From the NCBI GenBank assembly GCA_032622095.1, contig CP136068.1, forward strand, positions 182,160,796 through 182,224,795: DNA of 64,000 nucleotides, written 5' to 3'. Source of the stretch: Siphonodentalium dalli (taxonomy: Eukaryota > Mollusca > Scaphopoda > Gadilida > Siphonodentaliidae). Numbering within the stretch: position 1 is the first letter of the stretch; every line of letters starts with the position of its first letter. The notes beneath the pieces were generated by a model. The model was not told the DNA's origin and did not search any database. It saw only the letters and a program-made list of their open reading frames with translations. Positions 28,101 to 34,766 of this stretch are shown one piece after another. A program made the position numbers and the translations under genes.

Positions 28101-28554
28101 CACATACTTATGTTCCCACTGTGTGAAACATCGGTTAATGAGTGCCCATACTAGTTAGAGATCGATGTTGTTGCGCATTGTGATACACGATCCTATAATT
28201 AATGTCATAGTAAAAAGGGAAGTATTGAATTTCACCATGTAAATTTAACTATTATGAATAGTTAACTTCGAGATGTGCCTAACCTGATCATTAGGTCTTT
28301 ATATAGATTATCAGAACACACGCGAGACATGCCATGGGATGACTGTCCAAACTGTGAATTAAGACTTGGTAACATTTCACACATTAAACTGTGGTTTAAG
28401 ACTTGGTAACGCACTTTACATTTCATTCCAGATCTACACTGACGGAATCCTGTTGATGAACGAGACTCACAGACTCACACCATTCTCCAAGGCTAACATC
28501 GTCCATATTTACGATTCCGGAAAACCTCTCATATTCGAAATCACGTCCATTTAG
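3873..28554 (+). CDS. PAN/apple-galectin chimeric secreted protein, 4 exons, 241 aa
   Basis: Exons 3873-4190, 17966-18051, 21947-22145 and 28432-28554 join in frame (intron phases 0, 2, 0) to 726 nt including the TAG stop. Residues 1-21 are a hydrophobic signal peptide (LLFWAIVCIVASVSG). Residues ~22-106 form a PAN/apple-like module with cysteines at 32, 58, 62, 68, 80 and 92. Residues ~107-241 match a single galectin domain from end to end: GGWVAGRTIRIRG near the start, QPFAVG-NFTIEA in the middle, and IYTDG-L, HRL, NIVHIYDSG and FEITSI at the end. The usual galectin length is about 130-135 aa, and this one is 135. The galactoside-binding residues of classical galectins (H-N-R, N, W, E-R) are replaced, so the ligand may differ. 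A role in innate recognition or adhesion outside the cell is inference. The exon model was built from splice sites and homology; no transcript was available. Confidence 0.82.
4250..4395 (-). repeat. Dispersed repeat fragment with tatatatagata / tgtccgtctg tail
   Basis: 4325-4385 is the approximate reverse complement of 21175-21240 (the 'tccctgga', 'tgtggttac' and 'ggtaacc' words). It is joined to a TA-rich and GACAGACA-type tail. The start of the same sequence follows the paralogous exon near 57700, so this insertion predates the duplication. Confidence 0.5.
4396..5290. other. Intron 1 sequence, nothing recognised
   Basis: No coding exon in phase with exon 1 was found. An open stretch at 5103-5199 has a fair acceptor and a weak donor, but its phase does not fit exon 1. 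Confidence 0.35.
5305..5445. repeat. Copy of a dispersed repeat (gccaaaagtggtcgg...)
   Basis: The words 'gccaaaagtggtcgg-taccccta', 'caagtt-a-accaacttttt' and 'cggaattggtgg-ggctat' recur in the same order at 44112-44235, and the last of these recurs inverted near 48955. The short open frames across it are therefore repeat-derived. Confidence 0.6.
5446..6735. other. Intron 1 sequence, nothing recognised
   Basis: AT-rich intronic DNA with only short frames and no TIR, array or exon that I can support. Confidence 0.35.
6739..6955. repeat. 70-bp tandem repeat, 3 units
   Basis: Units start at 6739, 6809 and 6879, each with 'gcacatcatattaact', 'catattaatg' and 'catagc-ttgga-ccacact'. The first two units are almost identical and the third is more diverged. 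Confidence 0.85.
7127..7291. mobile_element. 165-bp palindromic MITE-like element
   Basis: The left end (ataaggattaactgtcatg, then tggactgtttttatggag, then gtgtaaccgtgaggtaagtg) is mirrored at the right end (cacttaccccacggttacat, then cagttaatccttat). The arms are about 70 bp with few mismatches around a short centre. There is no ORF. Confidence 0.8.
7292..9235. other. Intron 1 sequence with one weak hairpin near 8425-8555
   Basis: The only structure seen is an imperfect inverted repeat near 8450-8510 (aagaatgattaac / gttaatcattcc). No exon with galectin or PAN features was found. Confidence 0.35.
9236..9280. repeat. AT dinucleotide microsatellite
   Basis: Alternating AT tract around 9239-9270. 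Confidence 0.7.
10030..10620. repeat. Dispersed repeat family copy
   Basis: 10045-10140 resembles 22990-23070 (shared 'cgcgtacatgtag', 'tgtttaca-tcgaga', 'gtgccacg', 'atgcca--ttatcagatga'). 10540-10610 resembles 2945-3000. A 126-codon minus-strand frame lies across it but has no recognisable domain. Confidence 0.45.
10960..12925. other. Intron 1 sequence, nothing recognised
   Basis: No exon with matching phase. A short imperfect hairpin (ggtcattgcgc / gcgtaatgacc) lies at 12736-12776. 12470-12640 is a diverged copy of the dispersed 'ccggaagtcacgtga ... gcgtcattcac' repeat. Confidence 0.35.
12940..12993 (+). CDS. Possible cassette exon, 18 codons
   Basis: A pyrimidine-rich acceptor (ttttgttttgtttgcag) and a consensus donor (act|gtaagt) bracket 54 nt that read open in phase 0 (ASGRPFSSN...). 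Both ends are phase 0, so the piece could be inserted between exons 1 and 2 without breaking the frame, lengthening the linker between the PAN and galectin domains. Another frame gives a chance galectin-like string (FKPGIQLR), but its phases do not fit. It may equally be a spurious splice-site pair. Confidence 0.25.
13812..14091 (-). mobile_element. tRNA-derived SINE
   Basis: On the minus strand the element starts with a tRNA-like head. A box A-like stretch lies at 14063-14075 (TGGTCCAATGAGC) and a perfect box B, GGTTCGATTCC, at 14005-14015. A tRNA-unrelated body follows and ends near 13812 in 'cataaaaccccaaaaaact'. Box A/B spacing and order match an RNA polymerase III promoter. It sits within intron 1, antisense to the gene. 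Confidence 0.75.
14385..14556. repeat. Tract rich in 'tcgcaaa' words
   Basis: 'atcgcaaac' and its complement 'gtttgcgat' recur about ten times in irregular spacing. The tract continues at 16160-16240, on the far side of the TIR element, so the element landed within it. Confidence 0.6.
14559..16157. mobile_element. 1.6-kb non-autonomous DNA transposon with 43-bp TIRs and TA target duplication
   Basis: The left terminus 14559-14601 (AGGCCCGTTCCAAACGACGG...) is repeated as an exact reverse complement at 16115-16157, flanked on both sides by TA. Subterminal words such as 'gatgcgtctg' and 'ccgtcggtgatgcgtctg' recur near both ends. No transposase frame is present. The centre is filled by a 62-bp satellite. 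The TA duplication fits Tc1/mariner-like elements among others; the superfamily is not assigned. Confidence 0.85.
14975..15660. repeat. 62-bp satellite array, about 11 units, inside the TIR element
   Basis: Each unit reads 'aataccggtatatatgaatt', then 'attataaatcagaggctacc', then 'acccctaccccttataataa'. The units differ by scattered substitutions and small deletions. Confidence 0.85.
16256..16515. repeat. Inverted repeat (foldback)
   Basis: 'tcttgttgaag', then 'tcaatcaagatttttcgact', then 'ttcccaattttaa' on the left is matched by 'ttaaaatttgggaaagtcg', then 'aaaaatgattga', then 'tttgaacaaga' on the right, around a spacer of about 110 bp. Confidence 0.65.
17218..17359. mobile_element. 142-bp palindromic MITE-like element
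   Basis: The ends are gagataaacg / cgtttatctc. The inner arms are 'attcgaccatgaaaacagtt','tgtgaac' against 'gttcacaaactgttttcatg','ctcgaat'. It is non-coding. Confidence 0.7.
17515..17720. repeat. Direct repeat of ~75 bp, 2 copies
   Basis: 17518-17596 and 17637-17716 share 'ttcgctactccgt-ctgcgccgat', 'ttt-accgtgctac', 'gatttgatgcac-ctgaagcggc'. The copies are separated by about 40 bp that do not repeat. Confidence 0.7.
17966..18051 (+). CDS. Exon 2: start of galectin domain
   Basis: The acceptor is tatatgtttcag|g and the donor is cg|gtgagt. The 86 nt enter in phase 0, matching exon 1, and leave two bases that pair with the first base of exon 3 to make an Arg codon. The product includes PILGGWVAGRTIRIRGRM, which fits the first galectin strands (L-GG-V-G--I-I-G). 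The open frame around this exon in other phases is a shadow. Confidence 0.85.
18211..18720. mobile_element. 510-bp foldback element with ~180-bp arms
   Basis: Left arm 18211-18392 and right arm 18533-18720 are imperfect reverse complements throughout (cgccggcgcttg; accgattgg; ccagagcgccgcgcttgttt). They are far richer in GC than the surrounding DNA. All open frames across it come from this symmetry. It starts 160 bp after the exon 2 donor. Confidence 0.8.
19440..19620 (-). mobile_element. Terminal fragment of a DNA transposon (CAGGGTTGGGG end, GTAATCGATTAC repeats)
   Basis: Read on the minus strand from 19620, it begins CAGGGTTGGGGTGATTACAT and continues with many copies of gtaatcgattac and its variants. 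A CAGGG terminus with subterminal repeats is typical of hAT-like ends. I see no partner terminus, so it is probably a truncated copy. Confidence 0.5.
19660..19730. repeat. Short hairpin
   Basis: 'tgaggcc..aaggcatgtcgtattgg' is mirrored by 'ccaatacgacacaccgaggcctca' around a 14-base loop. Confidence 0.6.
19977..20845. repeat. ~165-bp tandem repeat, about 5-6 units
   Basis: The motif 'gccgccagcagccatcttgg' and variants recur near 19981, 20135, 20295, 20462, 20628 and 20788, with 'cacaccctacac', 'tcgtcaccaaact' and 'ttccgaaattcgtaaaa' between them. Overlapping open frames are repeat-derived. Confidence 0.8.
21160..21315 (+). repeat. Dispersed repeat with GACAGACA/TATA tail
   Basis: The ordered words 'ggttaccccgagtaaccaca', 'agtccagggatctgggag' and '(acagac)n' end in 'tatatatctagatta'. 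An inverted copy lies at 4250-4395. This tail type is common on short retroposed elements; the exact family is not identified. Confidence 0.5.
21947..22145 (+). CDS. Exon 3: central galectin domain
   Basis: A good branch/pyrimidine stretch and acceptor (tttctttactaatcgcag|g) and a consensus donor (cag|gtaagt) flank the exon. It supplies one base to the split Arg codon and then 66 codons, ending in phase 0. It covers the galectin strands that normally carry H-N-R, N, W and E-R; here the aligned stretch reads ALKMEVEI, then FTSFLNKTF. The PF--G--F-I--- strand (QPFAVGNNFTIEA) is conserved. Confidence 0.85.
22146..24245. other. Intron 3 sequence with a dispersed repeat and small hairpins
   Basis: 22925-23160 belongs to the same dispersed family as 10030-10470. 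A hairpin lies at 23220-23262 (tcatattcac / gtgaatatga). No further exon was recognised. Confidence 0.4.
24250..24775. repeat. ~175-bp tandem repeat, 3 units
   Basis: 'ttttaggaatatataag' recurs at about 24312, 24489 and 24662, with 'cagcttaaaattttgaaaaa' and 'tttatggacataaatcg' in each unit. The open frames here are repeat shadows. Confidence 0.85.
25077..25400 (-). CDS. Unrecognised 107-aa open frame
   Basis: This single uninterrupted frame has a balanced, hydrophilic, protein-like composition: an acidic first half (IEDELRE, DLSEDSK), a CRLC pair, and a Gln/Lys-rich end. No family is recognised and there is no signal peptide or membrane segment. It lies antisense in intron 3 next to repeats, so it may be a transposon fragment or chance. 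Confidence 0.2.
   Translation of the reverse strand: MSSLNEVGNRTLPHIEDELRECLAVNYTDLSEDSKMDVILDHSLHVSNLSEDIHNSKDITQLQFHTCRLCYGLHIERYNKLLLMKEQKNSMKQQHSSQSYTQQQNVN
25480..26180. repeat. ~300-bp diverged direct repeats, 2-3 copies
   Basis: Recurring ordered words: 'ccaacccaac-tctaatcc-g-ccaaatt', 'ttgtcgc-aca-ta-agt-g-gatgcat', 'caacattggtcatta-cgctct'. A further diverged start is at 24860. Confidence 0.5.
26335..26465. repeat. ~55-bp tandem repeat, about 2.5 units
   Basis: The unit contains 'gatgtgaggttaatgataac','tccatccacataacc','aatataag', repeated back to back. Confidence 0.8.
26785..27190. repeat. Foldback of 'aagcgcaataaggaat' words
   Basis: The left half carries 'attccttattacgcttaa' repeatedly. 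The right half carries 'gcgcttaagcacaata' and 'agcgcaataaggaatat' in the opposite sense, giving an imperfect inverted structure of about 400 bp. Confidence 0.5.
27861..28332. repeat. ~225-bp tandem duplication just before exon 4
   Basis: 27861-28088 and 28112-28332 align along their length (shared 'tactagt-agag', 'tgttg-tgcgcattg', 'taattaat-tcata', 'gttaacttcg-gatgtgcct', 'acacacg-gagaca'). Confidence 0.75.
28432..28554 (+). CDS. Exon 4: C-terminal galectin strands and stop
   Basis: The acceptor is tttacatttcattccag|a. Phase 0 entry matches exon 3. The 40 codons begin IYTDGILLMNETHRL and end FEITSI before TAG. This is the classical galectin end (f-v-vng-h-l-f-HR, i--l-i-Gd--l-sv). Just before it, a ~38-bp piece containing 'taagacttggtaac' is duplicated within the intron. 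Confidence 0.87.
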   Translation: MYTDGILLMNETHRLTPFSKANIVHIYDSGKPLIFEITSI

Positions 28555-28608
28555 GCGAACGTGACCTGAGAAGAAGCAGCACCTTGAAAGCTGAAATTAC
28601 CCTTTTCA

Positions 28609-28702
28609 TGACGGGTATCACACCATTATTCAAGGCTAACATCTGCCACAATTTCAATTCCGGAAAAACTCTCATATCTCACTTCATGTTCCTGTAGGCG
28701 AA
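28609..28702 (+). pseudogene. Decayed tandem copy of the exon 4 tail
   Basis: 28614-28702 aligns with 28477-28564: 'cacaccatt-ttcaaggctaacat', then 'ttccggaaaa-ctctcat', then 'gtaggcgaa' against 'ttaggcgaa'. Small indels shift the frame, so it no longer encodes the galectin strands. It would lie in the 3' UTR. Confidence 0.7.
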
Positions 28703-28712
28703 GATATTGCTG

Positions 28713-28718
28713 AATAAA
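28713..28718 (+). terminator. Candidate polyadenylation signal AATAAA
   Basis: First AATAAA after the stop, 159 nt downstream of TAG; the hexamer is canonical. Use is inferred. Confidence 0.4.
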
Positions 28719-28882
28719 CACTACTTTACTCATCTGCAAAGAAGCTGACATTAATATTACCAGGGAGCCTTACTCCTTTATGGTGGATGATCTGCCCACA
28801 GCGATGGAGGTGCTCCCTACTGAGACAGTTGTTGTTCATCAACCCTCCACTAATGCTGACTTGGTAACTCTCCCCAGTTTTT

Positions 28883-29160
28883 GTGATAAAGTTACCGAGG
28901 TTACTGAAATTGTGATAAAGGTACCTAGGTTACTGAAATTGTGATAAAGTTACCTAGGTTACTGAAATTGTGATAAAGTTACCTAGGTTACTGACATTGT
29001 GATAAAGTTACCTAGGTTACTGAAATTGTGATATAGTTACCTAGGTTACTGAAATTGTGATAAAGTTACCTAGGTTACTGAAATTGTGATAAAGTTACCT
29101 AGGTTACTGAAATTGTGATAAAGGTACATAGGTTACTGAAATTGTGATAAAGTTATCCTG
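28883..29160. repeat. 29-bp minisatellite, about 9 units
   Basis: The unit is 'gtgataaagttacctaggtt','actgaaatt'. Most units are identical apart from single-base changes, so the array is young or homogenised. Confidence 0.92.
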
Positions 29161-29169
29161 GTTAATATA

Positions 29170-31930
29170 ATGTCATATTTAGCAACCCAATATTCACAAT
29201 TTGCGATCAAAATGACCACCTCCAGTACTAGTATTTCTTAATTAATGCTTAATAGCCAAAATCTGTTTCTTGCACAGACTGAACAGTATTTACCTCAGTA
29301 ATGCACTTTTAAATTGCGTTCATGTTGTGAATATTTGCTTAACCTGGATAACATTATCAAAATGTTCTCCAACCTGGGCAAATTTATCACAATTTCGGGA
29401 ACATGTGTGACTTTATCACACACAAAAAAAACGGTGAGACTGACCTATTCAGTCCAACTGACATAGCTTCCGTCAACAGCGTCATATTAGTATATTATTC
29501 ACATGACTGTTTGGTATGATTGGCATCAATTCGCTCACTTTCATGCGCTGTAACTCTAATTGAATAAGTTGTCATACGAGAACACGGTGAGGTATGTTGG
29601 GACGTCACACGATATTTGGGTGCCCACCCCAACATTGGTCAAAGCTGTCATTATATCATGTCCACCATTAGTTGGAATTATGAGAAAACAATAAAGGCTG
29701 TGTGTTTTACTAATTGTTCCATTTCAACCAGTATTCAGTGCGACAATTAGAACAAAACAACAACGATCTTATTCTTATTTCATGTAAATGCTTGACTGAA
29801 ATCGTTTTCCGTTGGAAATGGTCATATCAGACGGGAGCTGATGGTCTGGAATTATCTATCATGTGTAAACTTGACATACTATTGTTGGATAACTTGAACC
29901 AAAGAGGGTTCAAATAGGATATCGCTAACACGAACAGTTGGTCTGTTCATATAGGGTGATGCCGTCGGATATGCCATGTGGACACAATATATGAACTTAC
30001 AATACAAACAATGATTGTAGCCATAATTCAGTCAATATTCGGACTGAAGGTACCAAAACTTAACCCTTCTTTACTGTTTTTCGTGATAAAGAGGTTGTGT
30101 TACCTTGTTTCAGGGATTATTATTCATGTATAACAGGTCTCACAAAAACATTATGCATTAGTATCGATTCCATATATAACAGTCTTATATCAGCGCCACT
30201 GTGCATATTTAATTGTGACTACTATTTAATTGACAAAGATATGATGACTCAAATATAGCTGTGATGAAATAAAAGCTTGATTAGTAAAATATTGATGTTG
30301 CTCGTTTTCGTTACGAAATTGAATTCTGGTCCTCATAACTCTGTCAATTGCCATTAGGATCATATTTTTTGGGTTGACTCGCCCATCAAAATAAACTAAC
30401 ATACATATATGGACCAGATGAGACCAAAACAGAACACAGGCTATGTTATGTGTTTAATATAGGTTGTTATAAATAGTCAGCACGATTGTGTTCTGGTTTG
30501 GACATTGTACAACGGAAATCTCAACATCCTGTCACTATAAGCACTCTTAACAAAACAATAGTTGGTCCTTCCGCAATTTAGAAACAACTTTTAGCAGACT
30601 TAGACAGTTAAAATACTTACTTTGTTGTCTATCAGCTTTCTAAACCTGGTATATGATTAACTGCATATTAATGTCATCTTGCAAATCTATTCTAACTAGT
30701 TTGCAATGGATAAATTAATATATAAACATGTTTGTTGGTTGGTTGGTAATTTGAGTCCCATGCTGCGAAATAGAATATGTGCAATTTTGGCACTGAACAA
30801 TGCTATATCATAATATACAGTCGGGTTTATAAGTATCTATGTTTAGTCAGTGACAGCGATTGGAAATGGGAAGTGTTGAATGTGCCACCAAGGGGGGAAT
30901 AACGTGTCTTCTCATAATCATCCCACTCGTCAATTATGTGTGCCATAATGTTTTGGTAGGGATTGTTTCCCGCAGCTTAGTGTATGGTTCCGACTAGGCG
31001 ATCGTAGTACTGATTAAGGTTCTCAACGCTGTCAATTGGGCAGTACTAATTGTTTTAGTTCAACATCGCCTGGTTATTAATGATGATTTCAGGTGATGTT
31101 TGTATCTTATTCCAATTATAATTGAGAGGCGTCGAGCTTGGTTCTGATTCGTATTGCGCCTCTTGGTTACATTCCAGTCTAATTAGTATCCGTCGGTGGT
31201 TGGAAACGTTTAGTGCGACTTCATATAGTACTTCTGCGTGAGATACCCTATGCAATATATGAAACGACATCACGATGTGATCAGTTGATCAATTGCTGTT
31301 CCGACGCCACTGATCGCGGGTACGAAAGTCGATTATGTCCCTCTGCAAATAGCGTTGCTGTTTACAGAGAACATTTTACATTTGTGAATGGATTTTGCAA
31401 ATTCAAGATTGCGCGAGCTACGTGTGTTGTGTTTTCCATTAAAATCACCTATGAAAATCCATTGCCAAGAACCGATAAAATATAGCGCAAGTCCGTTGGA
31501 TTCTGCAGGCTGTCTTTGTAAAATGTATCAATGTAGTTCGTAGAGGGAAGTAAACCTGGATGTGCTATCTGAAATTTGAAATTGGGTGCCACCTATCATG
31601 TCATCATTTAAATCGAGAAATGTGATGCAATCATTGTATTTTGCGTTCCACGTTAACAATAGTCCATTTTTGATCGATCGATACTCCACAAGTCAAGTTC
31701 TCTAAGAATATCACTCAGATATAAACTACTGGACAAAAGATCAATGCAATTCAATGTTAATTTAGTAATCTACTAACTACCCACTTATGGACCTACTCCC
31801 CACATAATCACAAGTTCTCTATTACCTTGATCTACCGTAAGTACTCTCTTCCAGAGTAGCAGACTAAAACTTGACTAACACACAGCCCACCCCGAGTTAT
31901 ACAATAAAAACCGAAAACAGCACCCTTCTA
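29170..31930. other. No gene recognised
   Basis: AT-rich DNA with short frames only. Partial inverse echoes of the 29-bp repeat (aatttatcacaatttc) occur near 29380. No domain, RNA gene or TIR element was supported. Confidence 0.4.
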
Positions 31931-31939
31931 TCCCGTGTG

Positions 31940-32350
31940 GTTGCTACATGAGGTGACACCCATTGCCGTTTCAATATTTAGGGCAACAGCATGGGCTAGA
32001 AGAGTGCGGTTTTCGGTTTTTGTAACACAACGTTGGGTGTGCCACGCTACCACGCCGATTATTTGGGCTCAATCGGACCACACATACAGAAACGGCGTTG
32101 GATGCCCTTTTTGCGACCTCCGGTGGCAACCACACGTGCTAAAGAGGTGCGGTTTTCTGTTTGTGTAGTATAGTTTGTAGTGGGCCACCCCACTACACCA
32201 TTTATTTGGTCAAAATCGGCCAACAAATACCGAAAAGACAATGGGTATCCTGATTGCCACCCACTGTAGCAGCCGCGCGGTCTAGAGGGTGTGGTTTTCG
32301 GTTTTTCTAACATCACTTGAGGTGAGCCACCCTATCGCAGCGATAATTTG
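31940..32350. repeat. 143-bp tandem repeat, about 3 units
   Basis: 'gtgcggttttcggtttttgt' and variants recur at about 32005, 32148 and 32291, each followed by 'g-gtg-gccac-c-a'. Confidence 0.8.
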
Positions 32351-32561
32351 GTAAAGTTTGCATGCTTCCCAATAAGTAATAAGTAACTGAGAATATGTAA
32401 CCAATGTCACGGTGTAGTCCAATTTGTGATATTTGGGTCATTGCTCTCGATTCTAAAGATATTTCTGACTTCACGGTGTACTGTATTTTCTCTCCTTGTG
32501 GTGTTTAAAATCAATTTGTTCATGATTTGAGTTAATTAATATGGAAGAAAAATATTTCAAC

Positions 32562-32645
32562 AACATCAGAGTGGATCCTCACCAACATCAGAGTGGATTT
32601 TCACCAGCATCACAGTGGTCCCACACCAACATCAGTGTGGACCCT
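32562..32645. repeat. ~21-bp tandem repeat, 4 units
   Basis: 'accaacatcagagtggatcc' is repeated with single-base changes. Confidence 0.8.
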
Positions 32646-33049
32646 AAAATACCAAATCGGACTTGTTTCAAGCGTACGCTGTACATCTTTTGAATGAATT
32701 TGTATCTTTGTTATTAAAATCATCATTCCCGTCATATGGGATGATTTCAGCCATGTAACGCGACAAAACGTGGGCATTTGGGCATAACAATAACTGGGTT
32801 AATACTCGCCAAAGAACGCAATTCTTAAGTCGTCCGCGGAGTTGTAGAATGTATGTATGTCGGAGGTTTTAGTGCATTCATGTGTGATCATCAGAATGTT
32901 TACATCGTGTTGTAATTGCGTAGTTTCGATGTAAACATGAGGCGGAACGCGCACGCGGTCACCAGCATCGCTTTGTACTAACAGCATCATAGCAAAACAG
33001 CAGGACCCACCAACATCATAGCATTTCTGCAGGACCACTTGACCAGGGG

Positions 33050-34080
33050 TGGTCATATCTGATATAAGACACCGAAGTTGTGGGCCTGTTCAGCATCTCC
33101 ACTATATCTGTGTCAACTAGGTAAAACAATAATGTGTATATGTCATCTGCCATTTTGTCGTGGAGTTGTGTGCGCGAAAGGAGGTAGAGTTATGTCGCTT
33201 GTATTGTGAGCGACAGGAAGACCTGCCTGTCTATGATTTGTGTTCCTGTTCCCAGGTCTGTTCGTTATCGCATGTAGGGAACTCTGGATGATCACTATTG
33301 AAATTGTCATTGGTGTGATCCTGATTAGTATAATCAGTCACCACTATTATTTCTATCTGCTGATATGTTTACTGCACCACCTCCATGTGGGCACATAATT
33401 CGTCCAATTTATCACATATGGATTCAAATACAAGTATTGCCTGTCGGAAGTTTTGTTTTAAGATTTCGGAATGTTTGTGTTACTCATTTTCCGTTTCGAC
33501 CTTACTTTGTGTAATGCTATTTACTCTGTACTTTAATGTACTGGTTGATGCGATATGTGTGTTGGCTGTTGCACTACATCGCAATTAAGCTCACTGTGTC
33601 ACCCTGAATATGTTTGCGCTGCATTCGGCCACACCGTCGCACTTGTCATCTATGAGACACTCTGGACTGCGTTCATTAGCTCCCAACTTATGTACGTTAT
33701 CACACATAGCCATTTATACGTCCCACATCAAGTTCTGAATTTCATATAGCCTGTTGTGGATGTTGTTAGTATCTGTTGTTTATGTCGATCCTTGTTAGGT
33801 CTGATGCATGCATCCCAATTGGTTACGGATTGTTTTATATTGGAAATTTCATAATTTTCTGACTTCTCAGCGTTGTCGGTCAACAGTTTGATAACTTGTT
33901 ATTAACATCATTGGATTATGACATTATCTCCATAGTAACGGAGTCTCTCGGAGTCATCTCTGATATAAGAAACCGAAGGTGTGGGCCTGTTCAGCATCTC
34001 CACTATATGTGTATCTGTGTAAACTGGGTAGAGTATTACATTGCATATATCAGCTGATAATTAGTCGTAGAGTTGGTGCA
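33050..34080 (-). pseudogene. Decayed ORF remnant between two copies of a 120-bp repeat
   Basis: 33052-33180 and 33955-34075 are copies of one sequence (ctgatataaga-accgaag, then gtgggcctgttcagcatctc). Between them the minus strand has protein-like stretches (for example LLTDNAEKSENYEISNIKQS) broken by stops and frame changes. The composition resembles retroelement ORF1 products, but no domain is identifiable. Confidence 0.25.
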
Positions 34081-34426
34081 GCCTTCAGTTTATCGTTTCT
34101 GGTTGAGATGGGTGCTATTCCTATATGTAAACGATTTGTGGGATTTGACCTTTGATAATTTTGACCTTTCACTATGCGTTGGTTACACCGGTGATTTATC
34201 CTTAAAATATTTAATATGTTTTATTCCTCTTCTTCCTATCTCTCTGTTTTCTCGCTCTCTCTCTCTTTCTTCCTCGCTATTCCTCTCTTCCGCTGCAGTT
34301 CCTTATAACCCATAATATACTCGTCACACCTCCTAACGTCACATCTACTAATCATAAAATTTCAATCCATTATAACGAACATATAATCAATCAGCCACTA
34401 AATACCCAATCAAATAGCAATGACCA

Positions 34427-34498
34427 GATACAAGATATTGGTCCCATGCTGTCTGAGCGAGGTATTCATGAGACAGCATGGTACCAATATCTTGTATA
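34427..34498. repeat. Perfect-arm hairpin
   Basis: 'tacaagatattgg-cccatgctgtct' and its reverse complement flank a 16-base loop. One mismatch is visible. Confidence 0.75.
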
Positions 34499-34766
34499 CA
34501 TATTACAATTTTAAGAATATTGGTATCATCTTTCTAATTGCGAGGAACGACCAAACAAAGCCTATATCTTATTGTCGTCTCCGTTTCCAACCGATATAAC
34601 ATGCCTGCAAATCTCCGATAACATACACCAACAAATTTATTTCAATTATGCTATTAATTTGTTATGTGTTATGTATCTGTATGTATTGTCTATGTGTCGG
34701 AATATAGTATGTTTAAACAAAAATAATACCACACACCTCACTGTGTTCAGGGTTGATGGAATTTTG

